From: Arsukibacterium sp. MJ3
GTDB taxonomy: Bacteria; Pseudomonadota; Gammaproteobacteria; Enterobacterales; Alteromonadaceae
Length of the DNA: 64,000 bases
Assembly: GCF_000987765.1 (NCBI RefSeq)
Contig: NZ_LAHP01000020.1
Location: 1 to 64,000, forward strand
Direction of reading: 5' to 3'
This document shows, in pieces, positions 1 to 6,291 of the stretch. Position 1 is the first letter of the stretch. Every line of letters starts with the position of its first letter. The position numbers were made by a program, and so were the translations under genes. Below the pieces are notes generated by a model. The model saw only the letters and a list, made by a program, of their open reading frames with translations. It was not told the DNA's origin and did no database searches.

Positions 1-1323
1 GATCCACTTGAGTCTATTTGGGATAGTATTGTGTTGCCGCTACTTCAAGGTGATGAAACCGTAACACCGGTGGGTATTTTTGATCACCTTTGCGAGTTTC
101 ACACCGACCTATTTAATCCGGGTTCACGGCGAACCCTAGAGCGTCGTATTCATAAATGGCGTGCATTACATGGGGCAAGCAAAGATGTGGTATTCCTTCA
201 AACGCATGAATATGGCGTGTTGGGTATTACTGATTTTACGCATGTAAAGTCGCCAGTTACCATTGCTAACGAGTCGCTCAAACATATGCTATTTCATTAC
301 CGCATGTCTGCCAGTGGTTGGGCTTATGCCCAAGTGATTTACGGTGGTGAAAGCTTTGTAGCCTTCTCTGACGGTTTGCAAAACGCCTTTAAAGCAGCTG
401 GCGGTGTTCCGAAAGAACTGCGTACAGACAGCCTTAGCGCCGCTTATCGCAATCATGCTAATGATGACGATTTAACTGAGCGCTTCAACGAGCTTGTAAC
501 TCATTATAGCTTTAAGGCCACCCGTAACAATCGCGGTGTTGCTCATGAGAACGGTGCCATTGAGAGCCCTCATGGGCATCTTAAATCGCAAGTGGAACAA
601 GCTTTAAAAATCCGTGGTAGCCACGACTTTAAAACGAGAGAAGCATATGAGTCTTTTGTCGTTGACATTGTTGCGCGCCGTAATCGCCGTATAAGTGATA
701 AATACTTAATCGAACAGCGACAATTACAAGCACTACCACGAGTGATGAGCGTCAATTACACCGAGCACTATCTTACCGTGCCGCGCACGAGTACTATCAC
801 TTTGAAGCGCGTTACCTATAGCGTAGCTTCTCGCCTTATCGGCAGCCGATTACTCGTTCGCTTATATGACAGCCGTTTAGCGCTATTTTATGGTACTAAC
901 TTTGTTCAAGAGTTAGCGCGCGTTTACGCGTCTAAAGGCTGCCGTGCACGCAATATTAGTTACTTGCATGTCATCATTGACGCGCTGGTTAAAAAGCCGC
1001 TGGCGTTCCGTAACTCACAGTTGCGTGATGACTTACTACCGAACGACAATTACAAGGCTATCTGGACATACGTTAACGAGAATCTTTTAGCGGATGACGC
1101 CAGTTATTACATGGTAAAACTACTGCATTTAGCCAAACAAAGTGGTTGTGAGCGTCAATTAGGACGTTTTGTGGCCGCGTCAATTACTCAGCGACAATTA
1201 CCGGCCATCCGAGAGTGCGAAGAGCAGTTTTTGGTGATTGAACGAAACATGCCAAAAATGACGATAAAGCAGCACAGCTTGAGCTCTTACAGCAGCATGA
1301 TACCTGGAGGCCTTCATGGATAA
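1..1323 (+). CDS. istA: IS21 family transposase IstA (5' truncated by window edge)
   Basis: DDE (RNase H-fold) transposase that cuts and joins the ends of the IS21 element, working with the IstB ATPase. The frame is open from base 1 with family-like residues (DPLESIW) before the first possible GTG at 31, so the N-terminal helix-turn-helix lies to the left of the window. Candidate catalytic acidic residues are the Asp in ITDFTH, the Asp in RTDSLSAA and the Glu in HENGAIESPHG, matching the usual D-D-E spacing. The C-terminal part is a Mu-type beta-barrel region. The last 8 bases overlap istB, as is typical for translational coupling in this family. No frameshift is seen in the visible part. Confidence 0.92.
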   Translation, partial: DPLESIWDSIVLPLLQGDETVTPVGIFDHLCEFHTDLFNPGSRRTLERRIHKWRALHGASKDVVFLQTHEYGVLGITDFTHVKSPVTIANESLKHMLFHYRMSASGWAYAQVIYGGESFVAFSDGLQNAFKAAGGVPKELRTDSLSAAYRNHANDDDLTERFNELVTHYSFKATRNNRGVAHENGAIESPHGHLKSQVEQALKIRGSHDFKTREAYESFVVDIVARRNRRISDKYLIEQRQLQALPRVMSVNYTEHYLTVPRTSTITLKRVTYSVASRLIGSRLLVRLYDSRLALFYGTNFVQELARVYASKGCRARNISYLHVIIDALVKKPLAFRNSQLRDDLLPNDNYKAIWTYVNENLLADDASYYMVKLLHLAKQSGCERQLGRFVAASITQRQLPAIRECEEQFLVIERNMPKMTIKQHSLSSYSSMIPGGLHG

Positions 1324-2068
1324 CTTAACGGCCTCGTTACCTTTAATGCTCAAGCAATTAAGGCTTGGCACCATGGTTCAACAGTGGAATGCCCTTGGTA
1401 AAAAAGCGATAAAAGAGCAATGGAGTCCCCAGCAATATTTATCAGAGCTTTGTCATATTGAGCTTGCGACGCGCGATGATAAGCGTCTGCAACGGCTCTT
1501 GAAAGATGCGAAGTTGCCAGTGGGTAAAAGCCTTGGCAGCTTCGATTTTAACCTTGTTGAAGGTGTCAGCAAGCATCTTGTTGCAGACTTAATTAATCAA
1601 CCCAGGTGGTTGAAATTAGGTGGAAACATACTGTTGTTCGGCGCCAGTGGTCTCGGTAAAACGCATATCGCCAGTAGCATCGGTTATGGCCTCGTCGAAC
1701 AAGGCCATCACGTTAAGTTCATTGCTGCATCCGCTATCGTTCAACAGCTCCAGCAGGCTAAGCAACACTTGCGCTTGCAAGATGAACTTTTAAAGCTCGA
1801 TAAATACAGCTTATTAATCGTTGATGACATTGGCTACGTTCGCAAAACTGAACAAGAAACTAGCGTGCTATTTGAACTGATTGCGCATCGTTATGAACGA
1901 CACAGTATGATCATCACTTCGAACACGTCATTCGATCAATGGGATGAACTTTTTGATGGCTCAACGATGACTATAGCGGCTATCGACCGCTTGGTTCATC
2001 ATGCAACCATTATTCATTGCGAAGGAGAAAGCTACCGACGCAAAGCAGCCCTTAGCAAGGGCAATTAA
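1316..2068 (+). CDS. istB: IS21 family helper ATPase IstB
   Basis: AAA+ ATPase of the DnaC/IstB type that assists IstA in target selection and strand transfer. At 250 residues it has normal family length. The N-terminal helical domain (about residues 1-70) is followed by a Walker A motif GASGLGKT (about 109-116), a Walker B motif LLIVDD (about 166-171) and a sensor-like segment MIITSN. The ATG lies inside the end of istA, 12 bases after a GGAGG ribosome-binding site (ACCTGGAGGCC). It is complete and followed within 13 bases by the IS terminal repeats. Confidence 0.93.
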   Translation: MDNLTASLPLMLKQLRLGTMVQQWNALGKKAIKEQWSPQQYLSELCHIELATRDDKRLQRLLKDAKLPVGKSLGSFDFNLVEGVSKHLVADLINQPRWLKLGGNILLFGASGLGKTHIASSIGYGLVEQGHHVKFIAASAIVQQLQQAKQHLRLQDELLKLDKYSLLIVDDIGYVRKTEQETSVLFELIAHRYERHSMIITSNTSFDQWDELFDGSTMTIAAIDRLVHHATIIHCEGESYRRKAALSKGN

Positions 2069-2080
2069 AATTCGGTATCA

Positions 2081-2124
2081 ACCGGCCAAGATAATTGACG
2101 GAAAACCGGCCAGGATAATTGACG
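2081..2124 (+). repeat. IS21 right-end terminal repeats (two direct copies)
   Basis: Two 20-base direct copies of ACCGGCCARGATAATTGACG lie at 2081-2100 and 2105-2124, differing at one base (A in the first, G in the second). IS21 elements carry multiple short repeats at each end that bind the transposase, and this pair fits the right end. Beyond 2124 the sequence becomes AT-rich and unrelated. Confidence 0.8.
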
Positions 2125-2193
2125 CTAGATAGATTCCAGTGAAAATTTAACGTTTGCACGGCGTTACTACGGTATGGTGGTTATTTTGCAGTT

Positions 2194-2322
2194 ATGAACC
2201 ATAGCTTAAAAAAGTATGTTGCTAACGTGAGGTGGCTTCTGAGTAAGATGGATTTTGACAGGAGTAATAGTGAAGCATTTTCTTTTAAATGGCACTTGCA
2301 AAATAGAATGGACTTACCATAA
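2194..2322 (+). CDS. Possible 42-residue small ORF overlapping the toxin start (TAATG)
   Basis: An ATG at 2194 opens a 42-codon frame rich in basic and aromatic residues (it begins MNHSLKKYV and ends NRMDLP). Its TAA stop shares one base with the toxin ATG at 2322, the kind of TAATG junction used for translational coupling. No strong ribosome-binding site is seen before 2194 and I recognise no family. It may be a leader ORF for the downstream cassette or a chance frame. Confidence 0.25.
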   Translation: MNHSLKKYVANVRWLLSKMDFDRSNSEAFSFKWHLQNRMDLP

Positions 2323-2330
2323 TGGTAAGT
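2312..2330. promoter_or_regulatory. Perfect palindrome over the toxin start codon, candidate MqsA operator
   Basis: ACTTACCAT-A-ATGGTAAGT is a perfect 9-base inverted repeat around one central base. The right arm contains the toxin ATG (2322). MqsA-type antitoxins bind short palindromes in their own control region through their C-terminal helix-turn-helix, so this is the obvious autoregulation site. A hairpin in the mRNA at the same place could also mask the toxin start. A TTGACA hexamer at 2255-2260 is a possible -35 box without a well-spaced -10. Confidence 0.55.
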
Positions 2331-2747
2331 GATAAGATTCTCAGCCGATTTAAAGACAGTCCACCAGAGGGCTGGGCGGATGCTAAAGATCGTACTATTA
2401 GCTGTGGACCACTTTACGAAGCTCAGGAGGTGGCTCTTCTTATTACTGAGAGTAATACTATACGGCCATCAACCCAAAAGTGTTCCAGAGATATTCAAGA
2501 GCTTGCGCTAGAAAATGACGACCTTGCCCAGTTGCTTACCAGAGCACTTAAAGCAGGACGTTATGTCAACTCGGTATGGTGTAGATTAAGTAGTAAGGCT
2601 ATTGCAGCTTGTGATGCTTATGTAGTTTCAGACAAGGCATGGGTTGAAGCAGCAGGAAAGGAATTGGAATGCCAATATTACTTGAAGTTTGCAATTGGTT
2701 CGTCGGGTAAGCTTCTTTTGATGGTTTCGTGCCATCTTTCGCAATAG
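2322..2747 (+). CDS. Candidate MqsR-like toxin of a toxin-antitoxin-chaperone module
   Basis: A 141-residue protein directly before an MqsA-type antitoxin. Its C-terminal half (about residues 65-141) resembles the MqsR fold in pattern: helices followed by strand-like segments YYLKFAI and KLLLMVSCH, close to the YLKITV...VLIVSF ending of MqsR, a RelE-like mRNA endoribonuclease. It is about 40 residues longer than classical MqsR (98 residues), with an extra N-terminal part of unknown role. The start follows an in-frame TAG with no other upstream ATG. The toxin-before-antitoxin order matches mqsRA. The assignment rests mainly on context and a weak match, so another RelE/HigB-like toxin class is possible. 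Confidence 0.55.
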   Translation: MVSDKILSRFKDSPPEGWADAKDRTISCGPLYEAQEVALLITESNTIRPSTQKCSRDIQELALENDDLAQLLTRALKAGRYVNSVWCRLSSKAIAACDAYVVSDKAWVEAAGKELECQYYLKFAIGSSGKLLLMVSCHLSQ

Positions 2748-2757
2748 GAGAATAGAC

Positions 2758-3342
2758 ATGAGTAAACATCCAACGATGTGTGATCTGTGTCAGGAAGGAA
2801 CCTTAGAAGTAAAACAAGGTTTGAATACTGTTACCTACAAAAATAATACACGGGGACTCGAAACGAGTTTTTGTGAGTGTGATGTTTGTGGTACTGAAAT
2901 GGCTTTGCCTGAACAAACACGCGACAATAAGCGGCGAATGACTGCTTTCAAAAAAGAAATTGATGGTCTATTAACAGGCTTTGAAGTTCGCGCTCTTCGT
3001 GAGCGATTTGGGCTTACACAAGCTGAGGCGGCAAAAGTATTTGGTGGTGGTGTTGTTGCCTTTTCTAAATATGAAAATGATGATGTATCACAATCTGAAG
3101 CTATGGATAAACTAATGAGGTTAGCAGATCGCTTACCCGAGGTGTTGATGCAGTTGAAAAATGATGCTGGTCTAAATCCTCCATCAAATGTTATACAGCT
3201 TGCAAAATGGCAACTGTTTGTGAAAGATGCAGCGAATGAAGAAATAGTAGACGAAAACTTTCTGCAGGTCGCAGAAACTCAAGCAGTGTATAATGTTTCT
3301 ACTTTTGAGAAAGCGCAGTGGGCGGAATGTCAGGAATGCTAA
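2758..3342 (+). CDS. mqsA: MqsA/YgiT-family antitoxin with C-terminal extension
   Basis: Type II antitoxin and autorepressor. The N-terminal zinc-binding part has C8-x2-C11 and C41-x2-C44 pairs. The C-terminal helix-turn-helix (about residues 74-135) contains LTQAEAAKVFGGG and FSKYE, nearly identical to MqsA of E. coli. The protein is 194 residues, against about 131 for classical MqsA. The extra part (about 140-194, with WQLFVKD and a Trp/Cys-rich end) sits where chaperone-dependent antitoxins carry their chaperone-addiction (ChAD) segment. A good AGGAG site lies before the ATG, 10 bases after the toxin stop. The end overlaps the start of the SecB-like gene. Confidence 0.9.
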   Translation: MSKHPTMCDLCQEGTLEVKQGLNTVTYKNNTRGLETSFCECDVCGTEMALPEQTRDNKRRMTAFKKEIDGLLTGFEVRALRERFGLTQAEAAKVFGGGVVAFSKYENDDVSQSEAMDKLMRLADRLPEVLMQLKNDAGLNPPSNVIQLAKWQLFVKDAANEEIVDENFLQVAETQAVYNVSTFEKAQWAECQEC

Positions 3343-3824
3343 GCGCAGAATTGCAGGATTCTATTGATAGTTTGCGGATTAAAGATGTTTATATAGACAA
3401 CATTAACGCTAATGTTTTTGATAGGTCACAGGACTTAGAGCAGTTAAAGCATAATATTCAATTGAAATTCGGCTTACATTCGTTTGAAATAAAAGACGAT
3501 GGTGAGCATAAGCTTGTTTGCTTTAAATTTGATGCTGGTGTTCGTTGGGTTGCTGATGAAGATTCAACAGATGAAGAAAATGAAGCACTTGATAGAAAAA
3601 AAATACTTGCCCACATTGAGAGTGACTTGATAGCGTGCTATTCGATGAAAAAAGACCTGAGTTCTGATTCATTGAGGGCATTTGGTGAGAAGAACAGTGG
3701 TCTTCATGTATGGCCCTATTGGCGAGAACTTTTATCATCAAGCTGCGAGCGTTTACGATTACCCAAAATAATGCTGCCTATAACTCAGTTCCAAGTTAAA
3801 CAAGAAGAACCTAAAAGTGATTAA
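3327..3824 (+). CDS. SecB-like chaperone of the TAC module
   Basis: A 165-residue protein with a SecB-like C-terminal signature: HVWPYWRELLSSSCERLRLP followed by KIMLP (about residues 130-155), matching the WPYxRE..... LPP region of SecB. In known TAC systems such a chaperone binds the antitoxin tail and protects it from aggregation and proteolysis, so loss of chaperone frees the toxin. The start is uncertain: GTG 3318, ATG 3327 and ATG 3336 all lie in frame and all overlap the end of mqsA; 3327 is chosen. It is not the housekeeping SecB, being divergent and embedded in the toxin-antitoxin operon. Composition is AT-rich compared with later genes. Confidence 0.8.
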   Translation: MSGMLSAELQDSIDSLRIKDVYIDNINANVFDRSQDLEQLKHNIQLKFGLHSFEIKDDGEHKLVCFKFDAGVRWVADEDSTDEENEALDRKKILAHIESDLIACYSMKKDLSSDSLRAFGEKNSGLHVWPYWRELLSSSCERLRLPKIMLPITQFQVKQEEPKSD

Positions 3825-3950
3825 TCGGCAGTAGACAGCTTAAAATGAAACGTTCTGGGGTTTATTTGGGGGTTTTCTGGCAAGTGATTTTAATAGTATT
3901 CATTTATAAACAAAGCTTTAGCGAAATTATTCGAGTGACTCTCTCCCGCC

Positions 3951-4001
3951 AATTAAATGAAAAAGGCCCACGCCAAAAGCGTGGGCCTTTTTCATTTAAT
4001 T
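3951..4001. terminator. Bidirectional terminator with a 23-bp perfect stem
   Basis: Perfect 23-base inverted repeat (3951-3973 and 3979-4001) with a 5-base CAAAA loop. The core is GGCCCACGC/GCGTGGGCC flanked by A-runs and T-runs, so it works as an intrinsic terminator in both directions. It closes the TAC operon on the plus strand and the oxygenase gene on the minus strand, whose stop codon begins only two bases away. Confidence 0.9.
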
Positions 4002-4002
4002 G

Positions 4003-4698
4003 TCACTTTGACCAATACCAACTGGTTACGTTATAGCGATATAAGCCTGGCGCTGCCGTTGTCAGGGCGTTTACCCAGTGCTCTGAGCCTGGTGAGGAGG
4101 GGGCAAACAACACGCAGCGGTTGAATAACGGCGCAATATGAAGGGGGTTGTTATCCTTACCCATAAAAACCAGTTCACCGCCGTTAGTGTGCTGCCAGTC
4201 TTTATTTAAATACAACAGCATACATACCTCTCTGCCGGGTGAGTCATCCGCATGTTGATTAACAAAATCTCTGGCGCCTAAGCGAAAGTAATTGGTATTA
4301 ATGTCGGGTTTAGCCACAGTAATATCGGTTAGCTGCACCTTGAAAATACGGGATAGCAAATACAAAAATTCATCGCCACGTAAAAACTGCAAAAACTGCA
4401 GGGCGATATTAGCGGGGTTGTCGGTGGCAATTAACGCAGAACGCTGCCAAACAGCTCGTTGTACAAAACGTTGCTTTTTGGGGGTTTTCAGCCATTTAGC
4501 ATTATCAACATACAAAGCAGAATAGCTGTGTTGCTGCATTTGCCAGTAATGATCACGCTGTAACACGCCGATTACGTCGAGCAGCTTTTGGTTATTAAAC
4601 AGATTATCAATAACGACATACCGGGGGGTGGCGCGTAATAACGCCTGTTGATAGGAACCTATTGCCGCATCGGTAACGTGCTTTGCATTTAGCCACAT
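4003..4698 (-). CDS. 2OG-Fe(II) oxygenase, prolyl-4-hydroxylase-like
   Basis: A 231-residue protein with the iron and 2-oxoglutarate ligands of the prolyl-hydroxylase-like double-stranded beta-helix fold: H149-A-D151 (NQHADDS), distal H207 (GSEHWV) and R221 (LYRYNVTSW). These residues predict an iron-dependent hydroxylase or demethylase using 2-oxoglutarate and O2. The segment GGELVFMG between them is typical of the family. No signal peptide is present, so it should act in the cytoplasm. The substrate cannot be told; bacterial relatives modify proteins or small molecules. It is a single gene ending at a shared terminator. Confidence 0.85.
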   Translation of the reverse strand: MWLNAKHVTDAAIGSYQQALLRATPRYVVIDNLFNNQKLLDVIGVLQRDHYWQMQQHSYSALYVDNAKWLKTPKKQRFVQRAVWQRSALIATDNPANIALQFLQFLRGDEFLYLLSRIFKVQLTDITVAKPDINTNYFRLGARDFVNQHADDSPGREVCMLLYLNKDWQHTNGGELVFMGKDNNPLHIAPLFNRCVLFAPSSPGSEHWVNALTTAAPGLYRYNVTSWYWSK

Positions 4699-4765
4699 TA
4701 AAACAACTCACTCAGTATTGCCGCTTTGGCCAAACCCAATAGAAGTTAGCAGGAACTTTCCACGT

Positions 4766-4841
4766 TAATCAACTAGACTAAAACCAGTTGATTAGCTTTG
4801 CTACCTAAAACTAAAGCACCACATTTTTCGACGGTTATAAT
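4766..4841 (+). promoter_or_regulatory. Promoter region of the ferritin-like gene: inverted repeat and -10 box
   Basis: A TATAAT hexamer at 4836-4841 is a good -10 box 52 bases before the ATG; no convincing -35 is seen, which suggests activator dependence. Upstream, TAATCAACT (4766-4774) and AGTTGATTA (4786-4794) form a perfect 9-base inverted repeat with an 11-base spacer, a possible regulator site or a weak hairpin. It does not look like a Fur box. Confidence 0.4.
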
Positions 4842-4893
4842 ATCTTTAACATAGCCATAATCATAATCAAAAACCACCCTACTGGAGGGAAAC

Positions 4894-5181
4894 ATGGCCA
4901 ATGAAGGTTATCACGAGCCAATTGCTGAGCTTACCGACGAAACACGGGATATGCACCGGGCTATTACCTCATTAATGGAAGAGCTTGAAGCGGTTGATTG
5001 GTATAATCAACGCGTTGACGCCTGCAAAGACGAAGAGTTAAAAGCCATTCTGGTGCATAACCGGGATGAGGAAAAAGAACACGCTGCCATGGTGCTGGAA
5101 TGGATTAGACGAAAAGACCCTTTCTTGGACAAAAAATTAAAAGATTATTTGTTTATCGATAAACCTATTGCGCATAAATAA
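4894..5181 (+). CDS. Encapsulated-ferritin (EncFtn) type protein without encapsulin partner
   Basis: A 95-residue two-helix protein matching the EncFtn family of ferroxidases, which form decameric rings. It keeps the ferroxidase ligands at the expected places: E30 in MEELE, then E60 and H63 in RDEEKEHAAM, and the W36-Y37 pair (numbering two lower than in Rhodospirillum rubrum EncFtn). The family oxidises Fe2+ and normally loads an encapsulin nanocompartment through a short C-terminal targeting peptide. Here the protein stops right after the second helix region (ending KPIAHK), with no such peptide and no encapsulin gene in the window. A GGAGG site precedes the ATG. Confidence 0.85.
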   Translation: MANEGYHEPIAELTDETRDMHRAITSLMEELEAVDWYNQRVDACKDEELKAILVHNRDEEKEHAAMVLEWIRRKDPFLDKKLKDYLFIDKPIAHK

Positions 5182-5262
5182 CCCGCTAAGGCGAAGAATA
5201 GGTGTCAGCACGCCCTGGTTATTGTTTAACACCCGGGCAATATCCCGATTAAGGAGCCTTGT

Positions 5263-6141
5263 ATGTTTGACGCTATTAAAAGCCCGTATTTGGTGCCGTT
5301 TGATCATACGTTTCAGTTAGAAACATCGCCAACATTACCGGCTGATTTAGCCAGCGATTTACTGAACAAGAAAGCCTGTAAAAAAGCCTTAAAAGCGGCG
5401 GTAAAAGAGATAGCTGAATTACAGCAAATTTTATATGCCAATGACTACCATTCGATATTGCTGGTATTTCAGGCCATGGATGCAGCAGGAAAAGACAGTA
5501 CCATTCGCCATATACTCAGTGGCGTTAACCCGGCGGGCTGCCAGGTGTATTCGTTTAAACAACCCAGTAATGAAGAGTTAGAACACGATTTTTTATGGCG
5601 CTGCGTAAAGCAGTTACCAAAGCGCGGTCGCATAGGGGTGTTTAATCGCAGTTACTATGAAGACGTGTTAATAGTGCGGGTGCATCCCGACTTGTTAAAT
5701 ACCGCCCGACTAGGCCGATACCACAATATTACTACCTTGTGGGATGAGCGTTACCAATCGATTTTGGATCATGAGTTACATTTAGCACGTACCGGCACCG
5801 TGGTGTTAAAGTTTTGGTTGAATGTGTCTGAAGATGAGCAAAAGGCGCGTTTTTTATCCCGGTTGCAACGGCCAGAAAAAAACTGGAAGTTTTCTGAAGC
5901 TGATTTGGCTGAACGTGCGCTGTGGCCCAAGTATATGCAGGCCTATCAGGCAGCCATTAATGCTACCAGCAAGCCCTGGGCGCCTTGGTATGCTATTCCG
6001 GCTGATAATAAACCTTACATGCGAATGTGTGTGGCGCAACTTGTGGTTGCGGCATTAAAAAGCCTGAACCTTAATTACCCGCTGGTATCAAAACATGATG
6101 AAAAGCGGTTTAGCGTATTAGCACAAACGTTAACGCAGTAG
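5263..6141 (+). CDS. ppk2: PPK2-family polyphosphate kinase / polyphosphate:nucleotide phosphotransferase
   Basis: A 292-residue kinase that transfers phosphate between inorganic polyphosphate and nucleotides. The P-loop MDAAGKDST (about residues 71-79), the lid-type segment FNRSYYEDVLIVRVHP (about 127-142) and the KFWLNVS strand are all characteristic of one-domain PPK2. The sequence looks closest to the class that phosphorylates AMP or NDP, but the class cannot be fixed by eye. A clear AAGGAG site precedes the ATG. It follows the ferritin-like gene on the same strand after 81 bases with no terminator seen, so the two may be co-transcribed. Confidence 0.9.
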   Translation: MFDAIKSPYLVPFDHTFQLETSPTLPADLASDLLNKKACKKALKAAVKEIAELQQILYANDYHSILLVFQAMDAAGKDSTIRHILSGVNPAGCQVYSFKQPSNEELEHDFLWRCVKQLPKRGRIGVFNRSYYEDVLIVRVHPDLLNTARLGRYHNITTLWDERYQSILDHELHLARTGTVVLKFWLNVSEDEQKARFLSRLQRPEKNWKFSEADLAERALWPKYMQAYQAAINATSKPWAPWYAIPADNKPYMRMCVAQLVVAALKSLNLNYPLVSKHDEKRFSVLAQTLTQ

Positions 6142-6291
6142 CGCTTTGGCGGCGGCATTATAATTAACCGGATCTCGGTTAAGTTCGCTTCCGCTTTTAC
6201 GCTGACTGCTGTTAAAATAGCCGCAGTGATAAAACATCGACCAACACCGCCAACCGGCGATATTGTATCCTTACTGTTCTTCGGAGAGTTA

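Larger units (their letters stand above)
1..2126 (+). mobile_element. IS21-family insertion sequence, right part (left end outside window)
   Basis: An istA-istB gene pair with an 8-base overlap is followed by two direct terminal repeats, which is the standard IS21 layout. The reading frame of istA is open back to base 1, so the left end lies outside the window and no target-site duplication can be checked. The right boundary is placed just after the second terminal repeat (about 2124-2126); the exact last base is uncertain. Both genes are intact in the part visible, so the element could be active. It sits immediately upstream of a toxin-antitoxin-chaperone cassette. Confidence 0.85.

Noticed and set aside
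3845-4036. 63-codon plus-strand ORF after the SecB-like gene
   Set aside because: It runs through the 23-bp terminator stem and into the antisense of the oxygenase gene; no ribosome-binding site and no family resemblance.
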